Origin: Streptomyces sp. BHT-5-2
GTDB taxonomy: Bacteria; Actinomycetota; Actinomycetes; Streptomycetales; Streptomycetaceae
DNA: 64,000 nucleotides
Direction: 5' to 3'
Assembly: GCF_019774615.1 (NCBI RefSeq)
Contig: NZ_CP081496.1
Location: 1,550,001 to 1,614,000 of the forward strand
Shown: one piece after another, positions 29,038 to 37,953 of the stretch
How the letters are laid out: each line of letters starts with the position of its first letter
Numbering within the stretch: the stretch's first letter is position 1
Notes under the pieces: generated by a model
What the model saw: the letters and a program-made list of their open reading frames with translations, nothing else
Databases searched by the model: none
Told to the model about the DNA's origin: nothing
Made by a program: the position numbers and the translations under genes

Positions 29038-29580
29038 TCAGCCGGGGAACCGGAGGAACTCCGGCGGTACCCGCGCGGTCAGCCAGACGCCGTTGGCGCT
29101 GAGGTGGAAGACATGGCCCGCCCGATGCATCGCCTCCGCGTCCACCGTCAGCACCACCGGTTTGCCGCGGCGGGCGCCGACCCGGGTCGCGGTCTCGCGG
29201 TCCGGTGAGAGATGCACGGCGTGCCGGGACATCGGCCGCAGCCCCTCCTCCCGTATGGCGGCAATGCTCCGGGCCACCGTGCCGTGAAAGAGGAAACCGG
29301 GAGGCACGGCCGGCGCCAGCCCGAGGTCGACGCGTACCGAGTGGCCCTGATTGGCGCGGATGCGGTCGTTCTCCAGGGTGTAGCGCTGCTTGTCGTTGTC
29401 GGCGACCACGGCCGCCAACTCCGCCCGGGAGAAGGGAAATCCGTGCCGCGCGGCGGCGTCGATCAGCTCGGTCACCGGCACCCACCCCTGAGCGTCCAGG
29501 ACGATGCCGATCCGCTCCGGTTCGTGGCGCAGATGTTTTGCCAGGTACTTCGAAATGCGCACCGAGCGCTGGTGGTTCAT
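29038..29580 (-). CDS. kptA: RNA 2'-phosphotransferase (Tpt1/KptA family)
   Basis: 180 aa. The first block SKYLAKHLRHEPERIGIVLD is the hallmark of Tpt1/KptA; later blocks RIRANQGHSV, FHGT and HAVHLS carry the catalytic His/Arg set. The eukaryotic enzyme removes the 2'-phosphate left by tRNA splicing using NAD+; bacteria lack that splicing, so the natural substrate (perhaps 2'-phosphorylated RNA or ADP-ribosylated ends) is not known. Single gene. Confidence 0.93.
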   Translation of the reverse strand: MNHQRSVRISKYLAKHLRHEPERIGIVLDAQGWVPVTELIDAAARHGFPFSRAELAAVVADNDKQRYTLENDRIRANQGHSVRVDLGLAPAVPPGFLFHGTVARSIAAIREEGLRPMSRHAVHLSPDRETATRVGARRGKPVVLTVDAEAMHRAGHVFHLSANGVWLTARVPPEFLRFPG

Positions 29581-29646
29581 GTCTTCAGGATGCCGCGGTG
29601 GGGTGGCCGCGGCAGCTGAGATCGGGGATGCCCGGCGAGGCGGGCG

Positions 29647-30261
29647 TCACTCGTCGTCGGGCTGTTCCGTGGCCGGCAGTTCGTCCTGCTCGGGCTCCTT
29701 CGCGCCGAGCTGTGCGCGCGCGAGTTCACTGGCTCGGCGGGCCTTGGCGCTGGTGACCTCTTCCGCGGCCCAGCGGGCCCAGTCCTCCATCGTCGCGGAC
29801 ATTCGCAGACCGTACTCCAGCGCGATCCGCCCGTAGACGGAGATCATCTCCTCGTCCCACTCCGCATGCTTGTCGATCTGCTCGAACTCGCCGTGTGCAC
29901 GGGCGGCGCCCTCGGCGAGGGTGAGGAGATACGACTGTGCTTCCAGGGGCGTGAGGATGCCGAGGAAGAACACCCGCAGCAGGCCGTCGTGGCGCTGCTG
30001 GCCGGAGGGTGCGACCTCCGTGAGCCAGTGGCGCAGCTCGGCCACGCCGTCGTCGGTGATCGCGTATTCCTTGCGGCCGCGCGGGCCGTGTGCGGAGACC
30101 TCGACCAGGCCGGTGTGGGTGAGCTTGTTGAGCTCGCCGTAGACCTGGCTCTGAGTCGCCGGCCAGACGCTCGCGAGCGAGGCGTTGAACAGCTTCATCA
30201 GGTCGTAGCCGCTCGCCGGGGATTCGGAGAGCAGGCCCAGTACGGCATGTCTCAGGCTCAT
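29647..30261 (-). CDS. PadR family transcriptional regulator
   Basis: 204 aa. N-terminal winged helix (residues 1-75: MSLRHAVLGLLSESPASGYDLMKLF, TQSQVYGELNKL) and C-terminal helical dimer domain (Vir_act_alpha_C). ATG 30261 gives the standard PadR N-terminus. It is divergent from the membrane protein/carotenoid oxygenase operon and probably represses it and itself through the palindromes in the gap. Confidence 0.9.
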   Translation of the reverse strand: MSLRHAVLGLLSESPASGYDLMKLFNASLASVWPATQSQVYGELNKLTHTGLVEVSAHGPRGRKEYAITDDGVAELRHWLTEVAPSGQQRHDGLLRVFFLGILTPLEAQSYLLTLAEGAARAHGEFEQIDKHAEWDEEMISVYGRIALEYGLRMSATMEDWARWAAEEVTSAKARRASELARAQLGAKEPEQDELPATEQPDDE

Positions 30262-30285
30262 GACCCGCACATTACCTTCCACGAC

Positions 30286-30323
30286 TGACATGTCAACGCT
30301 GGACTTTCCAACTTCGACATGTC
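30286..30323. promoter_or_regulatory. Probable PadR operator pair
   Basis: Two palindromes, TGACATGTCA (30286-30295) and GACATGTC (30316-30323), with centres 29 bases apart. They lie 25-62 bases upstream of the PadR start and upstream of the divergent operon. Assignment to PadR is inference. Confidence 0.55.
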
Positions 30324-30451
30324 ACTGTTGGAATGTCGCTGAGGCGGGGACGCCTGAGACCGGGCGCGATGCCGCGGTCGCGGTCGTCGGCCCGGTGCGT
30401 CGTCGAGCAGCCGTCCGGTCGCGATCGGGCGTGAGCGAAAGAGGGGGAGTC

Positions 30452-31042
30452 ATGAACTATCTGCGGGGCTTCGTGCCATGGCTGGTCTTCGCGGGGGTGT
30501 CCACGGCCGGCTGGCAGTGGGGGGCGCTCGCCGGGCTGGTGGCCTCGGTGGTGCTGTTGATAGCGGACCGCGCGGCAGGGCTGGCGCTGGACGTCCGACT
30601 GCTGGAGTACGGCACCATCGTCTACTTCATCGGCCTGTCCGTCCTCGCCTTCGCCCGCCCCGACAGCGGCCTGGAGGGGTACAGCAGCGCGCTGTCGATG
30701 GGGTGGCTGGCGCTCATCGCCTGGGTCTCGATCGCCGTGGGGCGGCCGTTCACCATGGCGATCGCCCGGCGGATGGCCCCGCCCGAGGTCTGGCACACCC
30801 GGCTGTTCCGGCGGATCAACGTCGTGATCACCGCGGCCTGGGCCCTGTCCTTCGCCCTGTCCGCGACGGCGCAGGCCGTCATCGCCGCCTACGACCTCAG
30901 CCTCGCCTACTCGATCCTCGTCCAGGTCGCCGGATTCGTTCTGCCCATCCGGTTCACCGCCACATATCCGGAACGAGTCCGCACCCGCTTCCTGGAGCAG
31001 GCCGGCGCAGGGCTCGACGTCCAGGGAGGTATGGCCGCATGA
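30452..31042 (+). CDS. Integral membrane protein coupled to the carotenoid oxygenase
   Basis: 196 aa with five or six hydrophobic helices. Segments include a short Arg/Asp loop (ADRAAGLALDVRL) and GRPFTMAIARRMAPPEVW. I do not recognise a named family with certainty; similar proteins occur in Streptomyces as conserved integral membrane proteins. The ATG 30452 start has GAGGGGGAG six bases upstream. Its stop overlaps the next ATG (ATGA), so the two proteins are translated together. Confidence 0.78.
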   Translation: MNYLRGFVPWLVFAGVSTAGWQWGALAGLVASVVLLIADRAAGLALDVRLLEYGTIVYFIGLSVLAFARPDSGLEGYSSALSMGWLALIAWVSIAVGRPFTMAIARRMAPPEVWHTRLFRRINVVITAAWALSFALSATAQAVIAAYDLSLAYSILVQVAGFVLPIRFTATYPERVRTRFLEQAGAGLDVQGGMAA

Positions 31043-32388
31043 CCACCACCCCGACCAGCGCGGCAGCCGCGTCCTCGGCTCCGCCGCCCCACCTGGCCGG
31101 CAACTTCGCCCCGGTCACCGACGAACTGACCGCCCACGACCTGCCGGTCACCGGCACCATCCCGCCGGAGCTCTCCGGCTGGTATCTCCGCAACGGCCCC
31201 AATCCCCACGCCGCCGCCAGCGCGCACTGGTTCTTCGGCGACGGCATGGTCCACGGCGTGCGCCTCGCGGGCGGCCGGGCCGTCTCCTACCGCAACCGCT
31301 GGGTCCGCACCTCGACCTTCACCGACGGCATCCGCATCGGCGATGGGGCGGGCCGCAGCGATCTGACCGCCGGCGTCGCCAACACCCATGTCGTCCGGCA
31401 TGCCGGACGCACCCTGGCGCTGGTCGAGTCGTCCTTCCCCTATGAGATCGACTGCCGGCCCGGACGTGAGCTGGAGACCGTCGGCCCTCATGACTTCGGC
31501 GGCCGGCTCACCACCGCCATGACGGCCCACCCCAAGATCTGCCCCACCACCGGCGAGCTGCACTTCTTCGGCTACGGCCGCTCCGGGCCGCCCTATGTGA
31601 CCTACCACCGGGCCGATGCGGAAGGGGAGTTGGTGGTCAGCCGCCCCATCGACGTCCCCGCCGCGACGATGATGCACGACTTCCATCTGACGGCCCGCCA
31701 TATCGTCTTCATGGACCTCCCGATGGTCCTCGACGACGCCCGCCCCGGTATGCCCTACCGCTGGGATCCGGAGTACGGGGCCCGCCTCGGGGTGCTGCGG
31801 CGCGACGATCCCCATGGCGAGGTCCGCTGGCTGGCCATCGACCCCTGCTACGTCTTCCACTCGCTGAACGCCCATGACGACGGCGACCAGCGGATCGTCC
31901 TCCATGTGTCGCGCTACGCCGCACTGTCGGGGCAGGAGCCGCCCTGCCTGTGGCGCTGGACGATCGACCTCGCCTCCGGCACCGTGCGGGAGGAGCAGAT
32001 CGACGACCAGATGGGCGAGTTCCCGCGAATAGACGACCGCCTCGCGGGACTGCCCGCCCGCTTCGGCCATGTCACGGCCGCCGAGGCGCCGGGCACCGGC
32101 CCGATACCCGGCGCCCTGCTCCGCTACGACCTGCGGACCGGCGCGGTGGCCCGCTATGACTTCGGTCCTGGGCGTACCCCGGGCGAGGCGGCGTTCGCCC
32201 CCGCCGACGACCGTCCGGGCGGCCCGGGTTGGCTGATCACCTATGTCCACGACGCGGCCACCGACACCAGTGATCTCGTGATCCTCGACGCGGAGGACAT
32301 CACCGCCGGCCCGGTCGCCACGGTGTCCCTGCCGCGACGGGTGCCGTACGGATTCCACGGCAACTGGCTCCCGGATCCGGTGGTTTGA
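31039..32388 (+). CDS. Carotenoid cleavage oxygenase
   Basis: 449 aa, full length for the seven-bladed-propeller carotenoid oxygenases. The N-terminal GWYLRNGPNPH motif and four Fe(II)-binding His can be located: TAHPK, MMHDFH, VFHSLNAHDD and the last in YGFHGNW. The family splits C=C bonds of apocarotenoids or stilbenes with O2. No crt genes lie in the window, so the substrate is unknown. Translationally coupled to the upstream membrane protein; probably controlled by PadR. Confidence 0.93.
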   Translation: MTTTPTSAAAASSAPPPHLAGNFAPVTDELTAHDLPVTGTIPPELSGWYLRNGPNPHAAASAHWFFGDGMVHGVRLAGGRAVSYRNRWVRTSTFTDGIRIGDGAGRSDLTAGVANTHVVRHAGRTLALVESSFPYEIDCRPGRELETVGPHDFGGRLTTAMTAHPKICPTTGELHFFGYGRSGPPYVTYHRADAEGELVVSRPIDVPAATMMHDFHLTARHIVFMDLPMVLDDARPGMPYRWDPEYGARLGVLRRDDPHGEVRWLAIDPCYVFHSLNAHDDGDQRIVLHVSRYAALSGQEPPCLWRWTIDLASGTVREEQIDDQMGEFPRIDDRLAGLPARFGHVTAAEAPGTGPIPGALLRYDLRTGAVARYDFGPGRTPGEAAFAPADDRPGGPGWLITYVHDAATDTSDLVILDAEDITAGPVATVSLPRRVPYGFHGNWLPDPVV

Positions 32389-32545
32389 CGCAACCCACAG
32401 GGGCGGCCGGGCGAGGTGGGGCGTCCGGCTCGATCCTTGACAACTGGAGAGGGAAGCAAGCGGGACGGGCCTGGGGAAGGCCGGGAAGGGCCAGGGAAGG
32501 CCGGGGCGTGGGGAGCCGCCGCGAGACGACAGGACCTGGGGCAGG

Positions 32546-33670
32546 TCAGTGCCCGGGGGTGCCTTCCTCGCGGGGCCCGGGGCCATGGTGTGCCGCCGTC
32601 AGGGCGTCCATGGCGCGGGCCTGCACCTCGCGCTGTGCGGCGGCGGCGACGAAAGCCGCCATGCCCTCCGAGCCCACCAGGTCGCGGACGGCCCGGACGG
32701 TCTCGACGGGCAGCAGCACGGCCTCCGAGCCGGTCGCGGGACGGGGGTCCGCGACGGGCCCGGGGGCCACTGCCCCCTCGGGGCGGCGCTCCGGTTCCGG
32801 GCCGGCCAGGTGTCCGGTGGCGACCTCCGGCGCCGGGGTTGCCGCCGACACGCGGCCGGCCGGTGGCCCGTCCTCCGGCTCGGCATCCGCACCGCTGTCC
32901 GGCTCCGGGCACCCGGGGGCCAGTGCCTCGGTGAGGTGGTGTCGGATGTACCGGGTGGCCAGGGTCCGCATGGCGCGGGCGAGTTCGGCGTCGATGGTCT
33001 GCTGGGCCAGTGGACGGAGACGGCGGACCAGTGCCGTGGCCTCGGCCGTTCCGGCCTCGGTGGGCGGATGGTCCAGGAACGACTGGAAGACGTGCTCGGT
33101 GGTGAAGTCCAGAAAACGGGAGGCGATGTGCTCGACCTGGCCGCGCACCTCTCGCAGATGCCCGGAGATCGCCGGCAACGGGACACCCGCCGCGTGCAGT
33201 TCGGCGGCGACCGCGAGTTCCTGCGGACTGGGCACCAGGAACGCGTCGTCCCGGCCGGGAACGCGTTCCAGGACGCCGAGTTCGACGGCTTCGGCCACCG
33301 CCTGCTCGTCGGAGCTGCCGCCGAAGGCGGCGTCCAGGTCGGCGCGGGTGATGCGGGTCGGCTTCTCGTCTGTCCACGGTCCGTCGATCTCGGCGACCAG
33401 CCCCAGGACGCCGCCCAGGTCGCGTCCGGCGTCCCAGGCTTCGAGGAGTTCCTTGATGCTGGCGAGGGTGTACCCGCGGTCGAGCAGGTCGGCGATCTGG
33501 CGCAGCCGGGCCAGGTGGGCCTCGCCGTACACATTGGCACGGCCGCGGCGCTCGGGGCGGGGCAGCAGTCCGCGGTCCTGGTAGGCGCGGATGGTGCGGA
33601 CCGTGGCGCCACTGAGGTGGGCCAGGTCCTCGATGCGGTACTCGGCCGTCGGCGGCTGCTCGGTCGTCAC
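32546..33670 (-). CDS. MerR family transcriptional regulator
   Basis: 374 aa. MerR-type HTH at the N-terminus (YRIEDLAHLSGATVRTIRAYQDRGLL), then an effector part (about 85-230) and a long Pro/Glu-rich tail ending in a short helical segment (VETVRAVRDLVGSEGMAAFVAAA). GTG 33670 has AAGGAGCACC upstream; longer frames are rejected. It follows the 34-38 kb enzyme operon on the same strand after a gap of 569 bases and may regulate it. Confidence 0.86.
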   Translation of the reverse strand: MTTEQPPTAEYRIEDLAHLSGATVRTIRAYQDRGLLPRPERRGRANVYGEAHLARLRQIADLLDRGYTLASIKELLEAWDAGRDLGGVLGLVAEIDGPWTDEKPTRITRADLDAAFGGSSDEQAVAEAVELGVLERVPGRDDAFLVPSPQELAVAAELHAAGVPLPAISGHLREVRGQVEHIASRFLDFTTEHVFQSFLDHPPTEAGTAEATALVRRLRPLAQQTIDAELARAMRTLATRYIRHHLTEALAPGCPEPDSGADAEPEDGPPAGRVSAATPAPEVATGHLAGPEPERRPEGAVAPGPVADPRPATGSEAVLLPVETVRAVRDLVGSEGMAAFVAAAAQREVQARAMDALTAAHHGPGPREEGTPGH

Positions 33671-34239
33671 TGCGGTGCTCCTTACGGGACGGCCGCCTCG
33701 TCGAGGAAGCCGTGGTGCCGGTCGGCCGACGCGGGGTGGCCGCCGACAAGGTGGTTGCCCACGGGGCCGTGGCGGGGCCGGGCGAGCCATGGGCCGCGGC
33801 CTGACGCCGTTCGCCCCCGGTACGGGCCGGGTGCGGCGGTGCCACGATACGGCCGCCTCATGCGGCACCGGGGCGGGTGGCCGTCTCACCGGGTGGTGGG
33901 GCGGGGCAGGTCTCGTGTGGCCCGGCTTCGGGCGGTCACCGGCTCACAGCTTCGGGCCGGCGATCCGACTCGGGGCCTCGGGCCGGTGACCCGGTTCAGG
34001 CTTCGGGCGGCCACCCGGCCACCTGGCGCGCGGCTTTGGGCAGCCACCGCCCCGTTCATGGCATCGGCGGGCCGGCTCCTGGCGTCGGACAGGTGCCTTC
34101 TCACGGCGTCGGGTGGGGGCCGGCCCATGGCGGTCGACGGTGGTCGGCCAACGGGGCCGGACGGCGGTCGGCCCATGGTGTCGGAGCCGGGCCGACTCGT
34201 GCACTCTCCCCACGCCCGGCCGTTTCTTTCGCCCGACCG
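33671..34239 (-). other. Gap with degenerate repeats
   Basis: 569 bases with no supported gene. Between about 33925 and 34060 blocks of roughly 27 bases built on CTTCGGGC and GGCCACC recur imperfectly, and GGTCGGCCCATGG-like words recur at 34110-34180. Open frames on both strands are repetitive Arg/Pro-rich shadows. The MerR promoter should be at the left end of this stretch. Confidence 0.45.
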
Positions 34240-35157
34240 TCACTGCAGGGCGGCGCGTCCCACGGCGCCGGCCGCGGCTCGGGCGGCCGGGGAGGACGCG
34301 AGATAGGTGAGGGCGGCGCGGAGCGAGCCTTCCTGGGAGGGGTGGTAAGAGCGCCGGACGTAGCGGGGGATGGCCGAGCCCAGTTCCCGCCAGGTGGGCA
34401 GCAGGCCCCTGCGCGCCGCACGGTTGTGTTCGCGGAGCGAGTAGCGGGAGGGGGCGGCCAGTTGGGGGTCGTGGCGCAGGAGGTAGCCGGCGCCCCAGGC
34501 CCAGAGATAGAGCAGCACGGGGGCGGTCACGGCCATGGCCAGGACCCGGCGGGCGTGGCGGGCGGGCTCCTCGCCGCCCGTGTGCTGGTACATGTCGAAG
34601 GCGACCGAGCGGTGTTCGACCTCCTCCGCACCGTGCCAGCGGAGCAGGTCGAGCATCACCGGGTCGGGATCGGCGCGGTCCAGGCCCTCGGCGCTCAGGA
34701 CCCAGTTGCCGAGGACCGCGGTGAACTGCTCGATGGCGGCGATCAGGGCGAGCCGGAAGCGCAGCCACTCCCGCTCGGGGACCGGGAAGCGGAACGGCGG
34801 CTGCTCCCCCAGGAGGTATTCGAAGAGAAAGTCGACGTGCCGGGTGTAGGGAGTGGTGTCGAGGCCCTGGTGGGCCAGGTGGTCCAGAACGTAGGAGTGC
34901 TGGACGCTGTGGGTGGCCTCCTGACCCATGAAACCCTTGACGTCCTTGAGGAGTTGCTCGTCCCGCACCAGCGGGAGGGCCTCCTTGAAGACCTTGACGA
35001 ACCACCGCTCGCCGGCGGGGAGCAGCAGGTGCAGCACATTGATCACATGGGTGGCGGTGGGCTCGTCCGGTATCCAGTGCAGCGGGGTCTCGCGCCAGTC
35101 GAAGGCGACCCGGCGGGGCGCGATGGGGTGGTGCTCCTGGGGGCGTGCGGTGCTCAT
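34240..35157 (-). CDS. COG3687/PF10118-type metal-dependent hydrolase, possible diiron enzyme
   Basis: 305 aa. Annotated in families as predicted metal-dependent hydrolase. The residues present suggest a four-helix diiron carboxylate site: a Glu in the first helix (FVKVFKEAL), ExxH in GQEATHSVQH, Glu in AAIEQFTAVL, and a second ExxH in AEEVEHRSVAFD. A hydrophobic stretch around 220-245 may associate with membrane. ATG 35157 is the best start. Lies 112 bases downstream of the hydrolase/SDR fusion, same strand. Confidence 0.8.
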   Translation of the reverse strand: MSTARPQEHHPIAPRRVAFDWRETPLHWIPDEPTATHVINVLHLLLPAGERWFVKVFKEALPLVRDEQLLKDVKGFMGQEATHSVQHSYVLDHLAHQGLDTTPYTRHVDFLFEYLLGEQPPFRFPVPEREWLRFRLALIAAIEQFTAVLGNWVLSAEGLDRADPDPVMLDLLRWHGAEEVEHRSVAFDMYQHTGGEEPARHARRVLAMAVTAPVLLYLWAWGAGYLLRHDPQLAAPSRYSLREHNRAARRGLLPTWRELGSAIPRYVRRSYHPSQEGSLRAALTYLASSPAARAAAGAVGRAALQ

Positions 35158-35269
35158 CGGCGGCTCCTGACGTGCGTGGTTCTCCTGATCCGGGTGGGCG
35201 GGTGGCCGGGCCGGGCGTCGGGCCCGGCCGCCCACCGGGTGCGGGTTGCGGGTCGGGGGCGCGACCCGG

Positions 35270-37090
35270 TCACACGGGCGGCTTGAGGCGGGCGAGGGCC
35301 CGCAGCGTCCGTGGGGCGAGGCGCGAGAGCAGATGCGCGCCGCGTGCCTCGGGGGTGACGGGGACGACTGCCTGGTTGCGGACCACCGCGCGCAGGATGG
35401 CGTCGGCGACCTTCTCCGGCGGGTAGTTGCGCATCCCGTACATCCGCGCGGCCTTGGCCTGCCGGCGCTTCTCCTCCTCGGCGGAGACGCCGGTGAAGCG
35501 GGCGGTGCCGGTGATACCGGTGTTGACGAGGCCAGGGCAGATGGCGGTGACGCCGATGCCCTGTCCGGCCAGCTCCGCGCGCAGGCACTCGCTGAGCATG
35601 AGGACGGCCGCCTTGGAGGTGCTGTAGGCGGGCAGGATCCGGGACGGCTGGTAGGCGGCGGCCGAGGCGGTGTTGACGATGTGGCCGCCCTGGCCCCGGT
35701 CGGCCATCCGGCCGCCGAAGATGCGGCAGCCGTGGATGACACCCCACAGGTTGACGTCCAGGACCTTCTTCCAGTCCTCGGAGGTGGTGTCCATGAAGGC
35801 GCCGGACAGGCCGATGCCGGCGTTGTTGACCAGCACGTCCACGGTGCCGTACTCGGCATCGACCTTGTCGGCGAGTTTCTCCATGGCCGCCTCGTCCGAG
35901 ACGTCGACGGCCTCGCCCCAGGCCGCCGGCGCGCCGATCAGCCGGGCCATGTCGGCCGTGCGGGCAGCGCCCTCCGCGTCCCGGTCGACGGCGATGATCC
36001 GCGCGCCGGCCTCCGCGAACGCGAACGCGGTCGCCCGGCCGATCCCGCTGGCCGCACCTGTCACGAGTACCAGCTGGCCACCGAAGCGGTCGGCATACGG
36101 GCCGGAGGCCACCATGTCCTTCGCCGGGTCGCCCTCCTCCTTGGCGGTGACGAACTCGCCGATCCAGGAGACGAGTTGTTCGGGGCGGGTACGCGGCACC
36201 CAGTGCTTGGCCGGGAGCGTGCGGCGTACGAGTTGGGGCGCCCAGCGGTCGAGGTCGTCGTAGAGCCGCTGGGAGAGGAACGCGTCACCGGTGGGGGTGA
36301 TGAGCTGGACAGGGCAGTGCGCATAGGCGTCGTCGCGGGGGCGGCGCAGTCGGGCGCGGACGTTGTCGCGGTAGAGCCAGGCGCCGTGGGCCGCATCTGT
36401 GGGCAGAGAAGCGGTGGGGTAGTCGCCGCCGGGCACCTTCTCCACGCGCTGGAGGATTCCCGGCCACCGCTTGCCGAGCGGGCCCTTCCAGGCAAGTTCC
36501 GGCAGGGCGGGGGTGTGCAGCAGGTAGACGTACCAGGACTTGGCGCCCTGGTTGAGCAGCTGGGCGGCCCGGCCGGGGGTGGGGCGCGCCAGCCGGTCCT
36601 TGATCCAGTGGCCGAAGTGGTCGAGGGACGGGCCGGAGAGGGAGGTGAAGGAGGCGATCCGGCCTTCCGTGCGCCGCACGGTGGCGAACTCCCATGCCTG
36701 GACGGAGCCCCAGTCGTGGCCCACGAGGTGGACCGGCCGGTCGGGGCTGACCGCGTCCGCGACGGCCAGGAAGTCGTCGGTCAGCTTCTCCAGGGTGAAG
36801 CCGCCGCGCAGCGGTCGCGGCGCGGTGGAGCGGCCGCAGCCCCGGACGTCGTAGAGCACGACGTGGAAGCGTTCGGCCAGGCCGCGGGCGACCTCGGACC
36901 AGACCTCCTTGCTGTCCGGGTAGCCGTGCACCAGCACCACCGTGGGGCGCTCCGGATCGCCGAGTTCGGCGACGCACAGTTCGATCCCGCCGGTGCGCAC
37001 CCAGCGCTCCCGGGCTTCCGGGAGCGAGGTCGCCGCCGGCCGTCCGGCGTCCGGTCCCTGCTCCCCGTTCCGTCCACGTCCGGTCCTCAC
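35270..37090 (-). CDS. Epoxide hydrolase-like / short-chain dehydrogenase fusion (EphD-like)
   Basis: 606 aa bifunctional protein. Residues about 30-300: alpha/beta hydrolase with HGYPDS, nucleophile Asp126 in GHDWGS (typical of epoxide hydrolases and dehalogenases) and a late His in KHWVPRT. Residues about 320-600: SDR with TGAASGIG, NNAGIG, YSTSK and CPGLVNTGI. The arrangement resembles mycobacterial EphD. GTG 37090 overlaps the stop of the M24 gene (GTGA). The substrate is unknown; a lipid or terpene epoxide is plausible. Confidence 0.9.
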   Translation of the reverse strand: MRTGRGRNGEQGPDAGRPAATSLPEARERWVRTGGIELCVAELGDPERPTVVLVHGYPDSKEVWSEVARGLAERFHVVLYDVRGCGRSTAPRPLRGGFTLEKLTDDFLAVADAVSPDRPVHLVGHDWGSVQAWEFATVRRTEGRIASFTSLSGPSLDHFGHWIKDRLARPTPGRAAQLLNQGAKSWYVYLLHTPALPELAWKGPLGKRWPGILQRVEKVPGGDYPTASLPTDAAHGAWLYRDNVRARLRRPRDDAYAHCPVQLITPTGDAFLSQRLYDDLDRWAPQLVRRTLPAKHWVPRTRPEQLVSWIGEFVTAKEEGDPAKDMVASGPYADRFGGQLVLVTGAASGIGRATAFAFAEAGARIIAVDRDAEGAARTADMARLIGAPAAWGEAVDVSDEAAMEKLADKVDAEYGTVDVLVNNAGIGLSGAFMDTTSEDWKKVLDVNLWGVIHGCRIFGGRMADRGQGGHIVNTASAAAYQPSRILPAYSTSKAAVLMLSECLRAELAGQGIGVTAICPGLVNTGITGTARFTGVSAEEEKRRQAKAARMYGMRNYPPEKVADAILRAVVRNQAVVPVTPEARGAHLLSRLAPRTLRALARLKPPV

Positions 37091-37953
37091 GCGGCCTTCT
37101 CCTCCTGCCAGCGCCGCACATGCGGCAGATCGTCGTCGAGCCAAAAGGCGCTTTCCTGCGGGTCCCTGGAGTCCGTGACGACCAGGATCTCCTCGAACTT
37201 CGCCCCCGTGCCCCGGAACCCGAGGTGGGGTTCGACCGCCCACAGCCCGGGTTGCGGCGGGTGATCGGAGAAGTGGTACGGGCTCCACAGCGGGGACCAG
37301 CCCTCCCGGTGGCCGTGCAGCGCGTCCGAGGCGAGGCCCTTGAGGGACTGGGTGCCGAAACCGAAGAGGGTGGGAGACCAGCGACGCTGCCGCACCCGGT
37401 CGACCTTGTGCGCGATGACGCCGAAGGGATAGGCGCGGTGGCGGTTGGCGTACCCCTGCCGCACCATCAGCCGCTCGACGTCCTCGTAGATCTCGCGCAG
37501 CGGGCGGCGTTCGCGCACCTCGCGCAGGATCAGCTCGCGGTGGGCTTCGAGGTCGGCGAGGAGTCGGTCGTGCACGGGGTTGAGGCCCAGGCAGCCGGAG
37601 TAGCCGATGTCGGCGGTGTAGCCGTTGTGGACCGGGGCCATGTCGAGGATGAACGGCATGCCTGGTTCCAGCGCGCGGTTGGTGGGAAAGAACTGCAGCG
37701 GCACGCGGAAGCCGACGAACGCGGTGCGGTCGCCGAACCACGCGAACGGCAGGTGGAACCAGTCCCGTACGCCGCGCTCGCGCAGCCACTCCCGCTGCAT
37801 CCGTGCCGCCGTTCGCTCGGTGATCCCGGGCCTGAGCTGGGCGGCCACCGCTTCCGCGCAGGCGTACGCGAGGCGTTGGACCTCCCGGAATCCCTTGAGG
37901 CCGGCGGTGAGTTCTCCCGGTGCTGCCAAGGTCGCTGAGGTGACTGAGCCCAT
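37087..37953 (-). CDS. M24 family metallopeptidase-like enzyme
   Basis: 288 aa pita-bread fold. All five metal ligands of the family are present: Asp in ILDMAPVH, Asp 11 residues later in TADIGY, His in VIAHKVD, Glu in AVEPHLG and Glu in KFEEILVV. The family includes methionine aminopeptidase and prolidase, but this member lacks the N-terminal creatinase domain and its substrate is not known. ATG 37953 is chosen. First gene of the operon with the EphD-like fusion. Confidence 0.85.
   Translation of the reverse strand: MGSVTSATLAAPGELTAGLKGFREVQRLAYACAEAVAAQLRPGITERTAARMQREWLRERGVRDWFHLPFAWFGDRTAFVGFRVPLQFFPTNRALEPGMPFILDMAPVHNGYTADIGYSGCLGLNPVHDRLLADLEAHRELILREVRERRPLREIYEDVERLMVRQGYANRHRAYPFGVIAHKVDRVRQRRWSPTLFGFGTQSLKGLASDALHGHREGWSPLWSPYHFSDHPPQPGLWAVEPHLGFRGTGAKFEEILVVTDSRDPQESAFWLDDDLPHVRRWQEEKAA

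Noticed and set aside
33886..34176. Small Arg/Pro-rich frame in the repeat gap
   Set aside because: Repetitive low-complexity product, no ribosome site; better explained by degenerate DNA repeats.
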